Shown here: in pieces, positions 37,149-46,341 of the stretch
How positions within the stretch are numbered: position 1 is the first letter of the stretch
Layout of the letters: each line of letters starts with the position of its first letter
DNA from: AP-15 sp963777435
Lineage (GTDB): Bacteria; Pseudomonadota; Alphaproteobacteria; ATCC43930; CGMCC-115725
DNA length: 64,000 nucleotides
Direction: 5' to 3'
Assembly (NCBI GenBank): GCA_963777435.1
Contig: CAVZQT010000004.1
Location: forward strand, 682,001-746,000
The notes under the pieces: generated by a model
Seen by the model: only the letters and a program-made list of their open reading frames with translations
What the model was told of the DNA's origin: nothing
The model's database searches: none
Program-made: the position numbers and the translations under genes

Positions 37149-37544
37149 ATGACCGATGCCGACGACGTGCTTGCGGCCAATCTTGAATTTTACCGGGCGT
37201 TCACGATGCGCGACGTCGCGGCGATGGACGCCTTATGGGCGCATCATGCGCCGGTCGCCTGCCTCCACCCGGGATGGACGGTGTTGACTGAGCGCGACGC
37301 GATCATGTCCAGTTGGAGCGGGATTTTGGCAAATCCGGCGGCGCCGCGAATTGCCTGCTTTGATGAGCGCGTCCTGCTGTTCGGCGATACCGCGCTCGTA
37401 CTGTGTGAGGAAGAGCTTGACGGCGGCACCCTCGCCGCCAGCAACTTTTTTGTCCGTGAAGACGGTGCCTGGCGCCTGGCGCATCACCATGCCGGGCAGA
37501 TCATGCGTCGCCAGGCGGAGCGGCGACCGACCCGCCTGAATTGA
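37149..37544 (+). CDS. SnoaL/NTF2-like protein
   Basis: A 131-residue single-domain protein with an NTF2-like alpha+beta barrel pattern: an N-terminal helix (ANLEFYRAFTMRDVAAMDALW), CLHPGWTVLTERDAIMSSW, and C-terminal strands ending in WRLAHHHAGQI. The family includes binding proteins and small isomerases. ATG 37149 is used since the domain begins there. The role is unknown. Confidence 0.78.
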   Translation: MTDADDVLAANLEFYRAFTMRDVAAMDALWAHHAPVACLHPGWTVLTERDAIMSSWSGILANPAAPRIACFDERVLLFGDTALVLCEEELDGGTLAASNFFVREDGAWRLAHHHAGQIMRRQAERRPTRLN

Positions 37545-37553
37545 CCCGACCGT

Positions 37554-38276
37554 CTAAGCTGCTTCCTTACGGGAGCGCGCGTAAGCCGCCTGCACGTCGG
37601 CGAGACGGATCGCGGTCTCGCGATCGATAACGCCGTCTATCCGCGCCGGCCGAAAGCGCCGCTGGAAAGCGGCGACAACCGCCGCCTCGGCGTTGCCGGC
37701 GACGCAGTAGCCGATATTGCGCAACTCCGCTATCGCGGCCGCCCGATCGACCGCTACTATTGCGGCCCCGCCGCGCGGCTCTGGCCATAACCCGATCCCG
37801 GCGCGCGCTAGCCGCGGCCAATCAAACAGTTCGCCTGGGTCGCTCTTGCGTTCGGGCGCGATATCGGAATGGCCGACGATACGATGCGCCGAAATCGGGT
37901 GACGCGCGAGAATGTCCCGGCACAGCGTTTCCACAGACCGCATCTGAGCTTCCGGAAACGGCCGATAACCCCATTCGTGACCGGGATTGACGATCTCGAC
38001 GCCAATTGAGACTTGGTTGAGGTCGCACTCGCCCTCCCAGCACGAAACGCCGGCGTGAAAACCGCGCTCGGCCTCGGGGAGAAGCCGCCAGACCGTCCCG
38101 TCCTCCTCGATCACATAATGGGCGCTGACCCGGGCCGCCCGATTGCACAACCGGTCAAGCGCCTCAACGGCGCTGCGCATCCCGGTATAGTGCAACACCA
38201 GCATGTCGATGCGCGGCGGATCGCCGCGATCAGCGTGGTTGGGGGAGGGTCGGTCGCGGACCGAGAGGCTGGCCAT
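37554..38276 (-). CDS. N-acetylmuramoyl-L-alanine amidase (AmiD-like)
   Basis: A 240-residue amidase_2 enzyme with an appended C-terminal domain. Zn ligands are visible: the His of LVLHYTG, and the HRIVGHSDIAPERKSDPG stretch with His and Asp. SAHYVIEEDGTVWRLLPE is the family core. The last 75 residues, with FQRRFRPARIDGVIDRETA, resemble a peptidoglycan-binding domain. It cleaves muropeptide amide bonds. No signal peptide is obvious, so a cytoplasmic recycling role (AmpD-like) is possible. Three bases separate it from the DnaJ-like gene. Confidence 0.88.
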   Translation of the reverse strand: MASLSVRDRPSPNHADRGDPPRIDMLVLHYTGMRSAVEALDRLCNRAARVSAHYVIEEDGTVWRLLPEAERGFHAGVSCWEGECDLNQVSIGVEIVNPGHEWGYRPFPEAQMRSVETLCRDILARHPISAHRIVGHSDIAPERKSDPGELFDWPRLARAGIGLWPEPRGGAAIVAVDRAAAIAELRNIGYCVAGNAEAAVVAAFQRRFRPARIDGVIDRETAIRLADVQAAYARSRKEAA

Positions 38277-38278
38277 CC

Positions 38279-39025
38279 CTAGGCGGCGGCGCGTCCTCGG
38301 GCCTTCGCCAAGGAATCGTAGGCGGCGTTGATCCGCGCAATCCGAGCGGTGGCGAGGGCTACACACTCGGGCGGCAGGCCCTTGGCAACGACGAGGTCGG
38401 GATGGGTTTCGCGCACCAGCCGATGATAGGCGATGCGGATATCGCTGAACGGCGTTTTGGGATCAACGCCAAGTATCGCGTAGGAATTTTGGCCAGCCGC
38501 TTCTTCGGGGTCGACGTGATGCGCGCGGATACGCGCGTAGGCCACGGCATCAAATCCGAAGAGGCGGGCGACCTCGCGCAAATAGGTATCTTCGGCGTCG
38601 CAGAGCCGCCCATCGGCGAGCGCGATGTGGAACAGCCCGTCGAGCAGGTGTTCCATCACGACCGGATCGCTGGCGAACAACCGCCTGACCTGGCGGGCAT
38701 AGCTGTCAAATCCATGCGTGCTCTTGCGGGCGAGATCGAATACCAGCCGGACATGGTCTTCTTCGCCGGGCGGTATTTCAAATACCTCGTGAAACGCCGC
38801 CACCTCTTCGCGGGTAACCTTCCCGTCTACACGCGCCATCTTGGCGCCGAGTGCAATTGCCGCGATCGTGAACGCAATCGGCTGCCGTGGGTCGGCCTCC
38901 GCCCGATCAGCCCCTGGACTGTGAAGGAATGTCATGTGGCGGCCGACAAGATCGAGCAACGCGCCGAGCGGCCCGCCAAAAGAGAGCTCGACCGCGCCGC
39001 AGATCATCCGCCCGATAAAGCTCAT
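38279..39025 (-). CDS. TerB-DnaJ protein (DjlA-like)
   Basis: A 248-residue protein. The N-terminal part has a hydrophobic segment at about residues 5-30. A TerB-like helical domain follows (about 50-165; IALGAKMARVDGKVTREEV and LFHIALADGRLCDAEDTYLREVARLFG, with acidic motifs). The C-terminal J-domain (about 180-248) carries the HPD tripeptide in RETHPDLVVAKG, so it could stimulate an Hsp70. The layout is that of DjlA co-chaperones. ATG 39025 is used; the open frame reaches 39043. It is likely co-transcribed with the amidase. Confidence 0.85.
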   Translation of the reverse strand: MSFIGRMICGAVELSFGGPLGALLDLVGRHMTFLHSPGADRAEADPRQPIAFTIAAIALGAKMARVDGKVTREEVAAFHEVFEIPPGEEDHVRLVFDLARKSTHGFDSYARQVRRLFASDPVVMEHLLDGLFHIALADGRLCDAEDTYLREVARLFGFDAVAYARIRAHHVDPEEAAGQNSYAILGVDPKTPFSDIRIAYHRLVRETHPDLVVAKGLPPECVALATARIARINAAYDSLAKARGRAAA

Positions 39026-39178
39026 CGATCCAAGACCTCGCAATCGTCTAAATAGATCATCGAACGGAACATCCGGTTGGCGGGTTTATATCCACCCGGT
39101 CGCTCTATGCTACTCGCCGGCTGCGACCGTAAACAGGGCTGTCAATCTACCGCGGCGGCTTGCCGCGAGGGAGGTCGG

Positions 39179-40294
39179 TTGGAGCGGTTCGGGGCAATTG
39201 TGATTGGCGGCGGGTTGGTCGGGTCGGCGATCGCTTATGGTTTGGCGCGCGCGGGGCTGACAACCGCACTGCTCGATGAAGGCGATGCCGCGTTCCGCGC
39301 TTCGCGCGGCAATTTCGGTCTTGTGTGGGTGCAGAGCAAGGGCGAAGGGGCGCCGCATTATCAGCGCTGGACAAGGCGCTCGGCTGATGAATGGCCGGTG
39401 CTCGCCGCCGAGCTGATGGATAACACGGAGATTGATGTCGGCTATGATCGGCCCGGCGGGGTTCACCTCTGCCTCGGCGAGGAGGAGTTTGCCGAACGCC
39501 ATAACAGGATGGAACGGATGCGCCGGGATTCGGGCAATTTCGGCTTTGAATACCGCATGCTCGACCGGTGCGAGGTTGCCGACCTGCTTCCTGGGATCGG
39601 CCCCGCGGTGAGTGGCGCGTCATGGACGCCGTATGACGGGCACGTAAACCCGCTCAACCTGCTCAAGGCGCTGCACAAGGGCTTTCTCGACAAGGGTGGG
39701 CGTTATATCCCAAACACGACCGTCACCGAGGCTGCCGCCGCACCCGGCGACTTTCGCGTTCGCGTCGTCGTGGACGAAATTGCCGCGCCGCGCGTCGTCA
39801 TTGCCGCTGGTCTCGGCAATTGCGCGCTGGCGCCGCTGTTTGGGTTGGTCGCCCCGGTCCGACCGCAGCGAGGTCAGATCCTGGTCACCGAGCGCGCGCA
39901 CCATCTATTGCCGATGCCGACGACGACAATCCGCCAGACCAAGGAAGGCAGCATCATGCTCGGCGACAGCCAGGAGGATGTCGGGTTCGATACCGGTCAG
40001 AAAGTGGCGGTCATGCAAGAGATTGCCCGCCGCGCCGCGCTCTCTTTTCCCTGGCTGCGCGATCTGCAAATCGTCCGTGCCTGGGCGGCATTGCGGGTAA
40101 TGCCGCCCGACGGACTGCCGATCTATGATCAATCCGACGCGTTTCCCGGCGCCTTTACGGCAAACTGCCACAGCGGCGTCACCCTCGCAGCGGTGCACGC
40201 CCGCGTGTTGCCGCCGATGATAGCGGAAGGGGCGCTCGACCCATCGCTCGATCTGTTCTCGGCACGACGGTTCGATGTTCCGGCGATCGCGTGA
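39179..40294 (+). CDS. DadA-type FAD-dependent amine/amino-acid dehydrogenase subunit
   Basis: A 371-residue FAD oxidoreductase of the glycine/D-amino-acid oxidase family. The nucleotide-binding loop is VIGGGLVGSAIAYGLARAG. The C-terminal substrate-side region has GLPIYDQSDAFPGAFTANCHSGVTLA. The TTG start at 39179 has GGGAGG upstream. The gene is first in a set with a [2Fe-2S] protein and an NAD(P)/FAD protein. The set matches HcnC of hydrogen cyanide synthase, and also opine or D-hydroxyproline dehydrogenases. Substrate is not decided by sequence. Confidence 0.87.
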   Translation: MERFGAIVIGGGLVGSAIAYGLARAGLTTALLDEGDAAFRASRGNFGLVWVQSKGEGAPHYQRWTRRSADEWPVLAAELMDNTEIDVGYDRPGGVHLCLGEEEFAERHNRMERMRRDSGNFGFEYRMLDRCEVADLLPGIGPAVSGASWTPYDGHVNPLNLLKALHKGFLDKGGRYIPNTTVTEAAAAPGDFRVRVVVDEIAAPRVVIAAGLGNCALAPLFGLVAPVRPQRGQILVTERAHHLLPMPTTTIRQTKEGSIMLGDSQEDVGFDTGQKVAVMQEIARRAALSFPWLRDLQIVRAWAALRVMPPDGLPIYDQSDAFPGAFTANCHSGVTLAAVHARVLPPMIAEGALDPSLDLFSARRFDVPAIA

Positions 40295-40577
40295 TCCATC
40301 GCCTGCGACCGTCGCTGTGATCGTTGAGGGCCACTTGGTGCACGTCGCCATCGGAGCTTCCGCAGCGGCGGCGCTGCTCGCCGGTGGTTTCCCTTGGGTC
40401 CGCGAGACACCGGTCGGCGACTCTGGACGGTCGCCTTATTGCATGGTGGGCGTCTGCTATGACTGTCTCGCCGAGATCGACGGAATACCCAATCGCCAAA
40501 GCTGCCTGGTTGAAGTGCGGGCGGGAATGCATATCCGCCGTCAGATCGGCATGCGCCGGATCGACCCGACAATCTGA
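40275..40577 (+). CDS. Small [2Fe-2S] ferredoxin-like subunit (HcnA/gamma-subunit type)
   Basis: A 100-residue plant-type ferredoxin domain. The cluster ligands are seen as C-x4-C-x2-C in CMVGVCYDCLAEIDG, then a fourth Cys in RQSC. It should carry electrons between the flavin subunits encoded on either side. ATG 40275 overlaps the upstream stop by twenty bases; a later start near 40317 is also possible. The spacing of 6 bases to the next gene indicates one operon. Confidence 0.88.
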   Translation: MFRRSRDPSPATVAVIVEGHLVHVAIGASAAAALLAGGFPWVRETPVGDSGRSPYCMVGVCYDCLAEIDGIPNRQSCLVEVRAGMHIRRQIGMRRIDPTI

Positions 40578-40583
40578 AATCGG

Positions 40584-41951
40584 ATGAACAAGGTCGAATT
40601 TGCGATTGTCGGCGCGGGTCCCGCCGGCATGGGCGCCGCTATTCTCGCCGTGGAGCTTGGGCTCGACACGATGGTGATCGACGAGCAGGGTTCGCCCGGC
40701 GGACAGATTTATCGCGCTGTCGAGCGCGCCGGTCCCGATATCCCGCTCGGTCCGGACTATCTTGCCGGCGCGCGGCTAGTCGGCGCGTTTCGGGCGAGCA
40801 GGATTGATTATCGGCCTAATACGGCGCTGTGGAACCTGGAGCCGGAGGGCACCCTCTATTTAGCCCGGGACGACCGCACCGACCGGGTATTTGCTCGCCG
40901 CATTCTGCTCGCGACCGGCGCTGTGGAACGCCCGGTTCCGCTTCCGGGATGGACCTTGCCGGGCGTCATGACCGTGGGTGCGGCACAGATCCTGTTGAAA
41001 ACCGCGGATCTCGTGCCCGGCTGCCGGGTCATTTTGGCGGGGCAAGGCCCGCTGCTCTACTTGTTTGCGGCGCGGCTGATCCGCGCCGGGGCGCCGCCGA
41101 GCGCCATTCTCGAAACCGCGCCGGCGGCGAATTACGGCGCGGCGCTCGGAGCGCTGCGCGTGCGACGGCCCGCGCTGAAAGCCGCGTTCAAAGGGCTCTT
41201 TCCGATCCTCGCGGTGCAGCGCGCGGGCGTGCCGGTGCGGCGTGGGGTGCGCGGTCTGCAGGCGATCGGCCATGGCGGTTTGGAACGGGTATCCTGGGAC
41301 GGCGGCGAAGTCGGCGCTGCTCATCTGCTGGTGCATGAAGGCATCATCCCGAATATCCAAATCAGCCGCGCGTTGCAGCTGCAGCACGAATGGGATGACG
41401 ATCAGCTTTGCTGGAAACCCGTTCTTGATCCGTGGGGCCATAGCAGTCTGCCGTCGATCGCGGTCGCCGGGGATGGCGGCGGGATTATCGGCGCGGAAGC
41501 GGCTCGCCTGTCGGGACAGTTGGCAGCCCTCGACGCCGCGATGCTGCTCGGACATATCCACGAGCCGGAGCGTGATCGACGCGCGGCGCCGATCCGCACA
41601 GCGCTCGCGGCCGAGCAGGCATTGCGACCGTTCCTGGACCGCCTCCACCGGCCGTGCCGCTCTGTGCTGGTACCGGGTGACGACGAAACCATCGTCTGCC
41701 GCTGCGAGGAAGTCACGGCCGGGCAAATCCGACAATCGGTTCGGCTTGGCGCCATCGGTCCGAACCAGCTCAAGGCGTTCACGCGCTGCGGCATGGGGCC
41801 GTGTCAAGGCCGGATCTGCGGCCCTATCGTTAGCCCGCTGATTGCCGACACGCTCGGACAACCGATTGGATCGATCGGCAGTTGGCGGCCGCGGGCGCCC
41901 TATCAGCCGATCAGCATCGGCGCGCTCGCGGATCTGGATCTGCACGAGTGA
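40584..41951 (+). CDS. HcnB-type NAD(P)/FAD oxidoreductase with BFD-like iron-sulfur domain
   Basis: A 455-residue subunit. The N-terminal FAD loop is IVGAGPAGMGAA and a second dinucleotide region lies near residue 140. The C-terminal BFD-like [2Fe-2S] motif has IVCRCEEVTAGQIRQSV and then CGMGPCQGRICG. It completes a three-subunit complex with the DadA-like and [2Fe-2S] proteins. These complexes pass electrons to the quinone pool and oxidise glycine, opines or D-hydroxyproline. The following 230 bases hold no gene before the histidine kinase. Confidence 0.9.
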   Translation: MNKVEFAIVGAGPAGMGAAILAVELGLDTMVIDEQGSPGGQIYRAVERAGPDIPLGPDYLAGARLVGAFRASRIDYRPNTALWNLEPEGTLYLARDDRTDRVFARRILLATGAVERPVPLPGWTLPGVMTVGAAQILLKTADLVPGCRVILAGQGPLLYLFAARLIRAGAPPSAILETAPAANYGAALGALRVRRPALKAAFKGLFPILAVQRAGVPVRRGVRGLQAIGHGGLERVSWDGGEVGAAHLLVHEGIIPNIQISRALQLQHEWDDDQLCWKPVLDPWGHSSLPSIAVAGDGGGIIGAEAARLSGQLAALDAAMLLGHIHEPERDRRAAPIRTALAAEQALRPFLDRLHRPCRSVLVPGDDETIVCRCEEVTAGQIRQSVRLGAIGPNQLKAFTRCGMGPCQGRICGPIVSPLIADTLGQPIGSIGSWRPRAPYQPISIGALADLDLHE

Positions 41952-42181
41952 CCGACCCGCGCGTGTACGGCCGCGGCTGCCTGTGCGGCAAGCATCGGCT
42001 TAAGGAAGTCTCAACGTAATTTTAGCAAATTCGTCCGTAGAGGACATCTGGGCGCGCGGTCCAACCGACGCGGCCAGAGCGTGATCGACGGAGAAGCTTG
42101 CGTGGGTTGCACGGCGCGTTTGGGGCAGACCGGTCGGCTGCACCGCGGACAGCGACAAACTCGGGTGACGATCGCGGCCTG

Positions 42182-43609
42182 ATGCGCCTCTTGCCGCCAG
42201 CTACCCGCGCCGCCGCCGATCGTCGGATACCGATCACGATCGCCTTTGGCACCATCGCTACGGCCTGCTGCGGTCTGTATGTCGGTTGGTCTTCGCGGTT
42301 CACGTCGGAGCGGGCTCGTTCGGCGCTTGATTGGGGCGTGCTCTTGGCTTTCATTGCGGGCTGCTCGGGTCTGGCGTGGCTTGCTGGGCGGCTGCATCGG
42401 CGTCACTGTCTTGCCGCGGCCTATCTGCGCCGCGATCAGGCGCAACTGCGGCGGCAGAATTCGCTGCTACAAAACACCCTCGACAATATTGGTGAAGGCC
42501 TCAGTGTTTTCGATTCACGTGGCCGGCTGATTGCGCGCAATTCACGGTTTTGCGAGCTTTTGAATCTTCCGGAAGGGTTGCCGACCGGGACTTCACTGGG
42601 TGAGATTCTGTTGCGCCAGGCGAGCAATGGCGACTTTGGCGATGTCGAGCCTGTGGCGGAGACCGCTCGGCGCCTCGAGCGATTTTATCGAGAGGTGCCG
42701 GTCGTCAAGGAGCGTTCGACGCCGACCGGGCGCACGCTGGAGATCCGCCGCACCGCGATGCCGGGCGGATCGGTGCTCTCGGTTTACTCAGACGTTACCG
42801 AGATCCGCGCTGCCGAGCGCAGATTGCTGCAAGCGCGCAGCCAAGCCGAGAGCGCAAACCATTCTAAGAGCGAATTTCTGGCCAATATGAGCCATGAACT
42901 GCGCACCCCGCTCAACGCCATTATCGGCTTCACCGAGATCATTTCGCAGGAACTGTTTGGGCCAATCGGGAACGACAAATATCTCGAATACATCAAGGAT
43001 GTTCATTCGAGCAGCCTGCATTTGCTGTCGATCATCAACGACGTGCTCGATATGTCAAAAATCGAGGCTGGCAAGCTCGAACTGGCAAAACAAGCGGTGA
43101 TTTTGCAGGATGTGATCGGCGACGTCATACGCATTGTTCGCGAGCGGGCCAGCAGCCGCGACATCGAATTAGTCCTTGAGGCGGCAGGAGAACCGGTGGT
43201 CGTCTGGGGCGATGACCGCGCGATGAAACAGATTTTCTTAAATCTACTGTCGAACGCGATCAAATTCTCCAAAGAGAATGAAACCGTGCAGATCCGTGTC
43301 ATCGCCGAAACCGGCGGCAATGCCGCGGTCGAAGTCGAGGACCACGGCATCGGCATGGATGAAGAGGAGCAGGAACGGGCGTTGCAGCCTTTCGGCCAGG
43401 CAAAGCCGGCAACAACACGAAATTACGGCGGTACCGGATTGGGGCTGCCAATCACCAAAGGCTTGGTTGAGGCGCATGGTGGGACCCTGACGATCTCCAG
43501 CCGGGTGGGCGAGGGCACGATCGTTCGGGTGGACTTGCCCGTCAGCCCCCTGCTACCCCCGCTAAATCCTATGCCTACCCTGAAAGCCGCGGTGTTCGAT
43601 ATCGGGTGA
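42182..43609 (+). CDS. PAS-domain sensor histidine kinase
   Basis: A 475-residue kinase. Two N-terminal membrane helices lie at about residues 15-35 and 50-72 (AADRRIPITIAFGTIATACC; LDWGVLLAFIAGCSGLAWLAG). A PAS-type domain follows (about 90-200; LDNIGEGLSVFDSRGRLIARN). The phospho-acceptor His is in MSHELRTPLNAI. The catalytic ATPase domain has FLNLLSNAIKFS (N box), DHGIGM (G1) and GGTGLGLPITKGL (G2). No regulator is adjacent. The orphan OmpR-type regulator at 30508 is a candidate partner. Confidence 0.94.
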   Translation: MRLLPPATRAAADRRIPITIAFGTIATACCGLYVGWSSRFTSERARSALDWGVLLAFIAGCSGLAWLAGRLHRRHCLAAAYLRRDQAQLRRQNSLLQNTLDNIGEGLSVFDSRGRLIARNSRFCELLNLPEGLPTGTSLGEILLRQASNGDFGDVEPVAETARRLERFYREVPVVKERSTPTGRTLEIRRTAMPGGSVLSVYSDVTEIRAAERRLLQARSQAESANHSKSEFLANMSHELRTPLNAIIGFTEIISQELFGPIGNDKYLEYIKDVHSSSLHLLSIINDVLDMSKIEAGKLELAKQAVILQDVIGDVIRIVRERASSRDIELVLEAAGEPVVVWGDDRAMKQIFLNLLSNAIKFSKENETVQIRVIAETGGNAAVEVEDHGIGMDEEEQERALQPFGQAKPATTRNYGGTGLGLPITKGLVEAHGGTLTISSRVGEGTIVRVDLPVSPLLPPLNPMPTLKAAVFDIG

Positions 43610-43631
43610 ACATGCAGCGTGAGCTGCGCCT

Positions 43632-45158
43632 CTAAAACCTGCGGCGTCCAGAAGTGGCGTCGATCGCGGCCGGTATTGGGCGAACGATCCGAAACAAAAC
43701 GACACCCGGGATCATCATCAGCGTGATGATCGCAAGCACCCGGAAACAATCAGTGTACGCTAAGAAAGAGGCAAGCGAATGGGCCTGTGGCGTTGACGTC
43801 ACAATCCGCTCTGCTATGTGCAAAGTCTTGGAGTGGATTTGGATGCGCGCCTGCAGCACCGCCGTCATCGCCGCGACGCCGGTAGCGCAGCCGAGTTGCC
43901 GGGCGAGGTTGTAAAGACCAGCTCCATCGGTTCGCAGCTTCGCGTCAAGCGTCGAAAACGCCGTCGTGCTGAGCGGCGTGAACAACAGGCCGATGCCGAT
44001 GCCTTGCGCGGCGCTCGTTGCCGCGAGCCAAACGCCGCCTCCGTATGACGGCACCTGGGCCATTAATTCAAGCGCGCCAGCAGTCATCACAAAGCCGATC
44101 GTCAGCAGCACGCGATGATCCACTCGGTCGATCACGTAATGCATGGCGAGCATCATCACCATGGTTCCGATGCCGCGCGGCGAGATCGCGAGGCCGGCGT
44201 CGGTGGCGCTCCAGGCGAATGGGCCCTCGGCGAGGGCGGGGATAAATACGATTGTGGTGAATAGGATCGCCCCGACGAAAAAGTTGTAGAGTGTCGCGAT
44301 TGCAAAATTGGCGTCGCGAAACACCTCAAATCGGAAAAGCGCGAAGTGCCCGCGCGAGGCGCGAAGCCAGATCAGCGCTCCGACGAAAACCGCCATTGCC
44401 AACGCGCCGAGCGTTTCGGGGAACGGCGGCCAGATCTGGCCGATGCTGCGCTGCAGCGCGAATTGCAGTGAACCGGCGGCAATCACCAGCATCACGACGC
44501 CCCAATGGTCGACATGATCGCCGACCATCGCCTCGGCGCTCGAGGGTACGGCTCCCAATCCCAAGAGGGCGACGGCCCCGAGTGGTACATTCAATGCAAA
44601 AATCCACCGCCAAGACGCGACGTCGGTGATCACCCCCCCGAGCAACGGGCCCAGCATCGGTCCCGCCATTATCGTTGCTCCCCAAATCGCCAGCATCCGC
44701 CCGTGCTGCTGTTTTGGGTAAATGTCGAGGATGATTGCTTGCGACATCGGTTGAATGATCCCGGCGGCGGCGCCCTGAACCAGTCTAAAGGCGATCAATG
44801 CCTCGAAGGTGTTTGCCGCCGCGCACAGCACTGAGGCCGCGGCGAACAAGGCGATCGCCCCGGTGAACACGCGGCGTGCTCCCCAGCGCCGACGCAGCCA
44901 CCCGGTCAGGATCGCGGTCACCGCCGATGCGCACAGAAAACTTGTCATTACCCAGGAGCCGAGATCGATGCCTTGCCCAAGATCGCGCTCGAGCTGCGGC
45001 AAGGCTACGTTCGCGACCGTCGCGTCGAAGGCCTGCATCGCGGTCGCGATCATCAGCGCAATCGTCGCCTGCCGCCGACCCACGACCGACGAGCCGCCAG
45101 TCTCCGAGGCACCCGGCGCATCGCAACCCAGCTGGCGCGCGGCTTCTTGATCAGACAA
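43632..45158 (-). CDS. DHA2-family MFS drug exporter (EmrB/QacA-like)
   Basis: A 508-residue transporter with about 14 hydrophobic helices. The first helix has MIATAMQAFDATVANVALPQ, the motif D1 region typical of DHA2 exporters. Motif A is LTGWLRRRWGARRVF. Motif C is IMAGPMLGPLLGGVITD. EmrB-type pumps export hydrophobic compounds, often with a membrane fusion protein, but no EmrA gene is adjacent. It faces the histidine kinase convergently with a 22-base gap. Confidence 0.93.
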   Translation of the reverse strand: MSDQEAARQLGCDAPGASETGGSSVVGRRQATIALMIATAMQAFDATVANVALPQLERDLGQGIDLGSWVMTSFLCASAVTAILTGWLRRRWGARRVFTGAIALFAAASVLCAAANTFEALIAFRLVQGAAAGIIQPMSQAIILDIYPKQQHGRMLAIWGATIMAGPMLGPLLGGVITDVASWRWIFALNVPLGAVALLGLGAVPSSAEAMVGDHVDHWGVVMLVIAAGSLQFALQRSIGQIWPPFPETLGALAMAVFVGALIWLRASRGHFALFRFEVFRDANFAIATLYNFFVGAILFTTIVFIPALAEGPFAWSATDAGLAISPRGIGTMVMMLAMHYVIDRVDHRVLLTIGFVMTAGALELMAQVPSYGGGVWLAATSAAQGIGIGLLFTPLSTTAFSTLDAKLRTDGAGLYNLARQLGCATGVAAMTAVLQARIQIHSKTLHIAERIVTSTPQAHSLASFLAYTDCFRVLAIITLMMIPGVVLFRIVRPIPAAIDATSGRRRF

Positions 45159-45963
45159 AGCGGACTGGATACGCGAAGCCGCAATCAGTCGAACACGGCC
45201 TGGGCAATAACTGAGGCAAATCTGGTCTGCGACCGAAGATTTGTATCTCCCCCGGCGTGACGCAGTTCTGTTTCCACATATATTTCAATTACATTTGTGA
45301 TTTTCTTTATAGAGCCGTCGAAAGGTACGTCTACCATTTGGCCGTCATAATTTCGTCCTCGACTACCCGGCCGGTTTACCTCGTCAGCACGCGCAAAAAG
45401 ATCAGCCCAGCTTGTCGGCAGTGCCTCCGCGGACGCTTGCGATCACTTAGTACTTGCATGTTATGTGCATGCCAGCTTGGCTGCAGCAGGCATCCAGTGC
45501 CGGCCCTGTGCCGTCCGCAATCGAGCGGCTCCGAATGTTGTGATCGAATGGCTCGCGCGGTTAGTGACCCCAAACGAAATAGGGGCTGTCGTATTAAGAA
45601 GTCGTTAGCGAGCGCGATCGCCGACTTCCGCAGGTCACGGATCGGGATCGCAACGATATGGGGTCAGCCGCCCCATACGGCGCCGCCTCCAAAAAGCAGA
45701 GTTGCCGCCGCCGGCAACAGTGCCGCAATCTGCTCCAGTGGTGAAATCCCGACCGCTCGATCTCGGGAGCACGGCAGACATGGCCGAAAAGGGTTTGACA
45801 TGGATTTTTCCGATGTGTGAGCGATCTCACACCGCTCGGCCGATCTCTGAGCCATTCTGCAAACTGAGGCGCAATGACCACGCATCCGCGTGCGCCGACC
45901 CGATGCGGAGCTCGCTGTGCGCCCTGCTACAGATGCCGCCCACCCTTTAACGGGAGACAGGAC
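45159..45963. other. Long non-coding stretch with a CRP-like site
   Basis: About 800 bases in which I see no credible gene. The one long frame (45257-45820) has no family features. Composition is more AT-rich near 45240-45360. The stretch contains the CRP-like palindrome at 45816-45831 and probably the promoter of the gene at 45964. Confidence 0.45.
45816..45831. promoter_or_regulatory. Perfect CRP-type binding palindrome
   Basis: TGTGAGCGATCTCACA matches the CRP consensus TGTGA-N6-TCACA in all ten conserved positions. A TTGACA box sits at 45795-45800, just upstream. The site lies about 140 bases before the start of the small gene at 45964 and is the nearest regulatory element to the 45964-48047 genes. 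Binding by a CRP/FNR-family protein is inferred. Confidence 0.55.
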
Positions 45964-46188
45964 ATGGCTTGGTCAGGATCGTGGAACAGCAACAAGACGG
46001 CTTTCAGGGGGAGATACACTGCACCCGATGGCAGCATCTTCGAGGGGATTTGGACGCCGCGATCGCAAGCCGCGGCTGCTGCCGATCCGGCTGACCCACC
46101 CGCGGCCCCACTATCCGATTATGACCCTTATACCCATGGCGTCGGGCCTCGTGTCGACGATGGGGACTCGACCAAGCATACCGGCTAG
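45964..46188 (+). CDS. Small protein of unknown function
   Basis: A 74-residue protein beginning M-A-W-S-G-S-W-N. A GGGAGAC ribosome binding site lies nine bases upstream, which supports the start. AFRGRYTAPDGSIFEGIW looks like a short beta-hairpin repeat. The C-terminus is rich in Ala, Pro and Asp. It lies ahead of the endolysin-like gene on the same strand, possibly in one transcript. No family recognised. Confidence 0.55.
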   Translation: MAWSGSWNSNKTAFRGRYTAPDGSIFEGIWTPRSQAAAAADPADPPAAPLSDYDPYTHGVGPRVDDGDSTKHTG

Positions 46189-46341
46189 ACGCACCGAACT
46201 CGCGACGATCCGCGGACTTCCGACTACATCTCGGTTTCATCCGCCGCGCCGTTATGGGAATTGTCGTAGCGGCGGACCCTCCAACACTCGCTGAGCTGTG
46301 TTATCGGGGCTCACCGGCTGACCGAAATGGAGAACTTTATC

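Noticed and set aside
39179..41951. Hydrogen cyanide synthase (HcnABC) as the definite identity
   Set aside because: The subunit types match but the order and sequence signals do not separate it from opine or hydroxyproline dehydrogenases.
45257..45820. Long plus-strand open frame of 187 codons
   Set aside because: No ribosome binding site, no family features and unusual composition. It looks like a chance frame in non-coding DNA.
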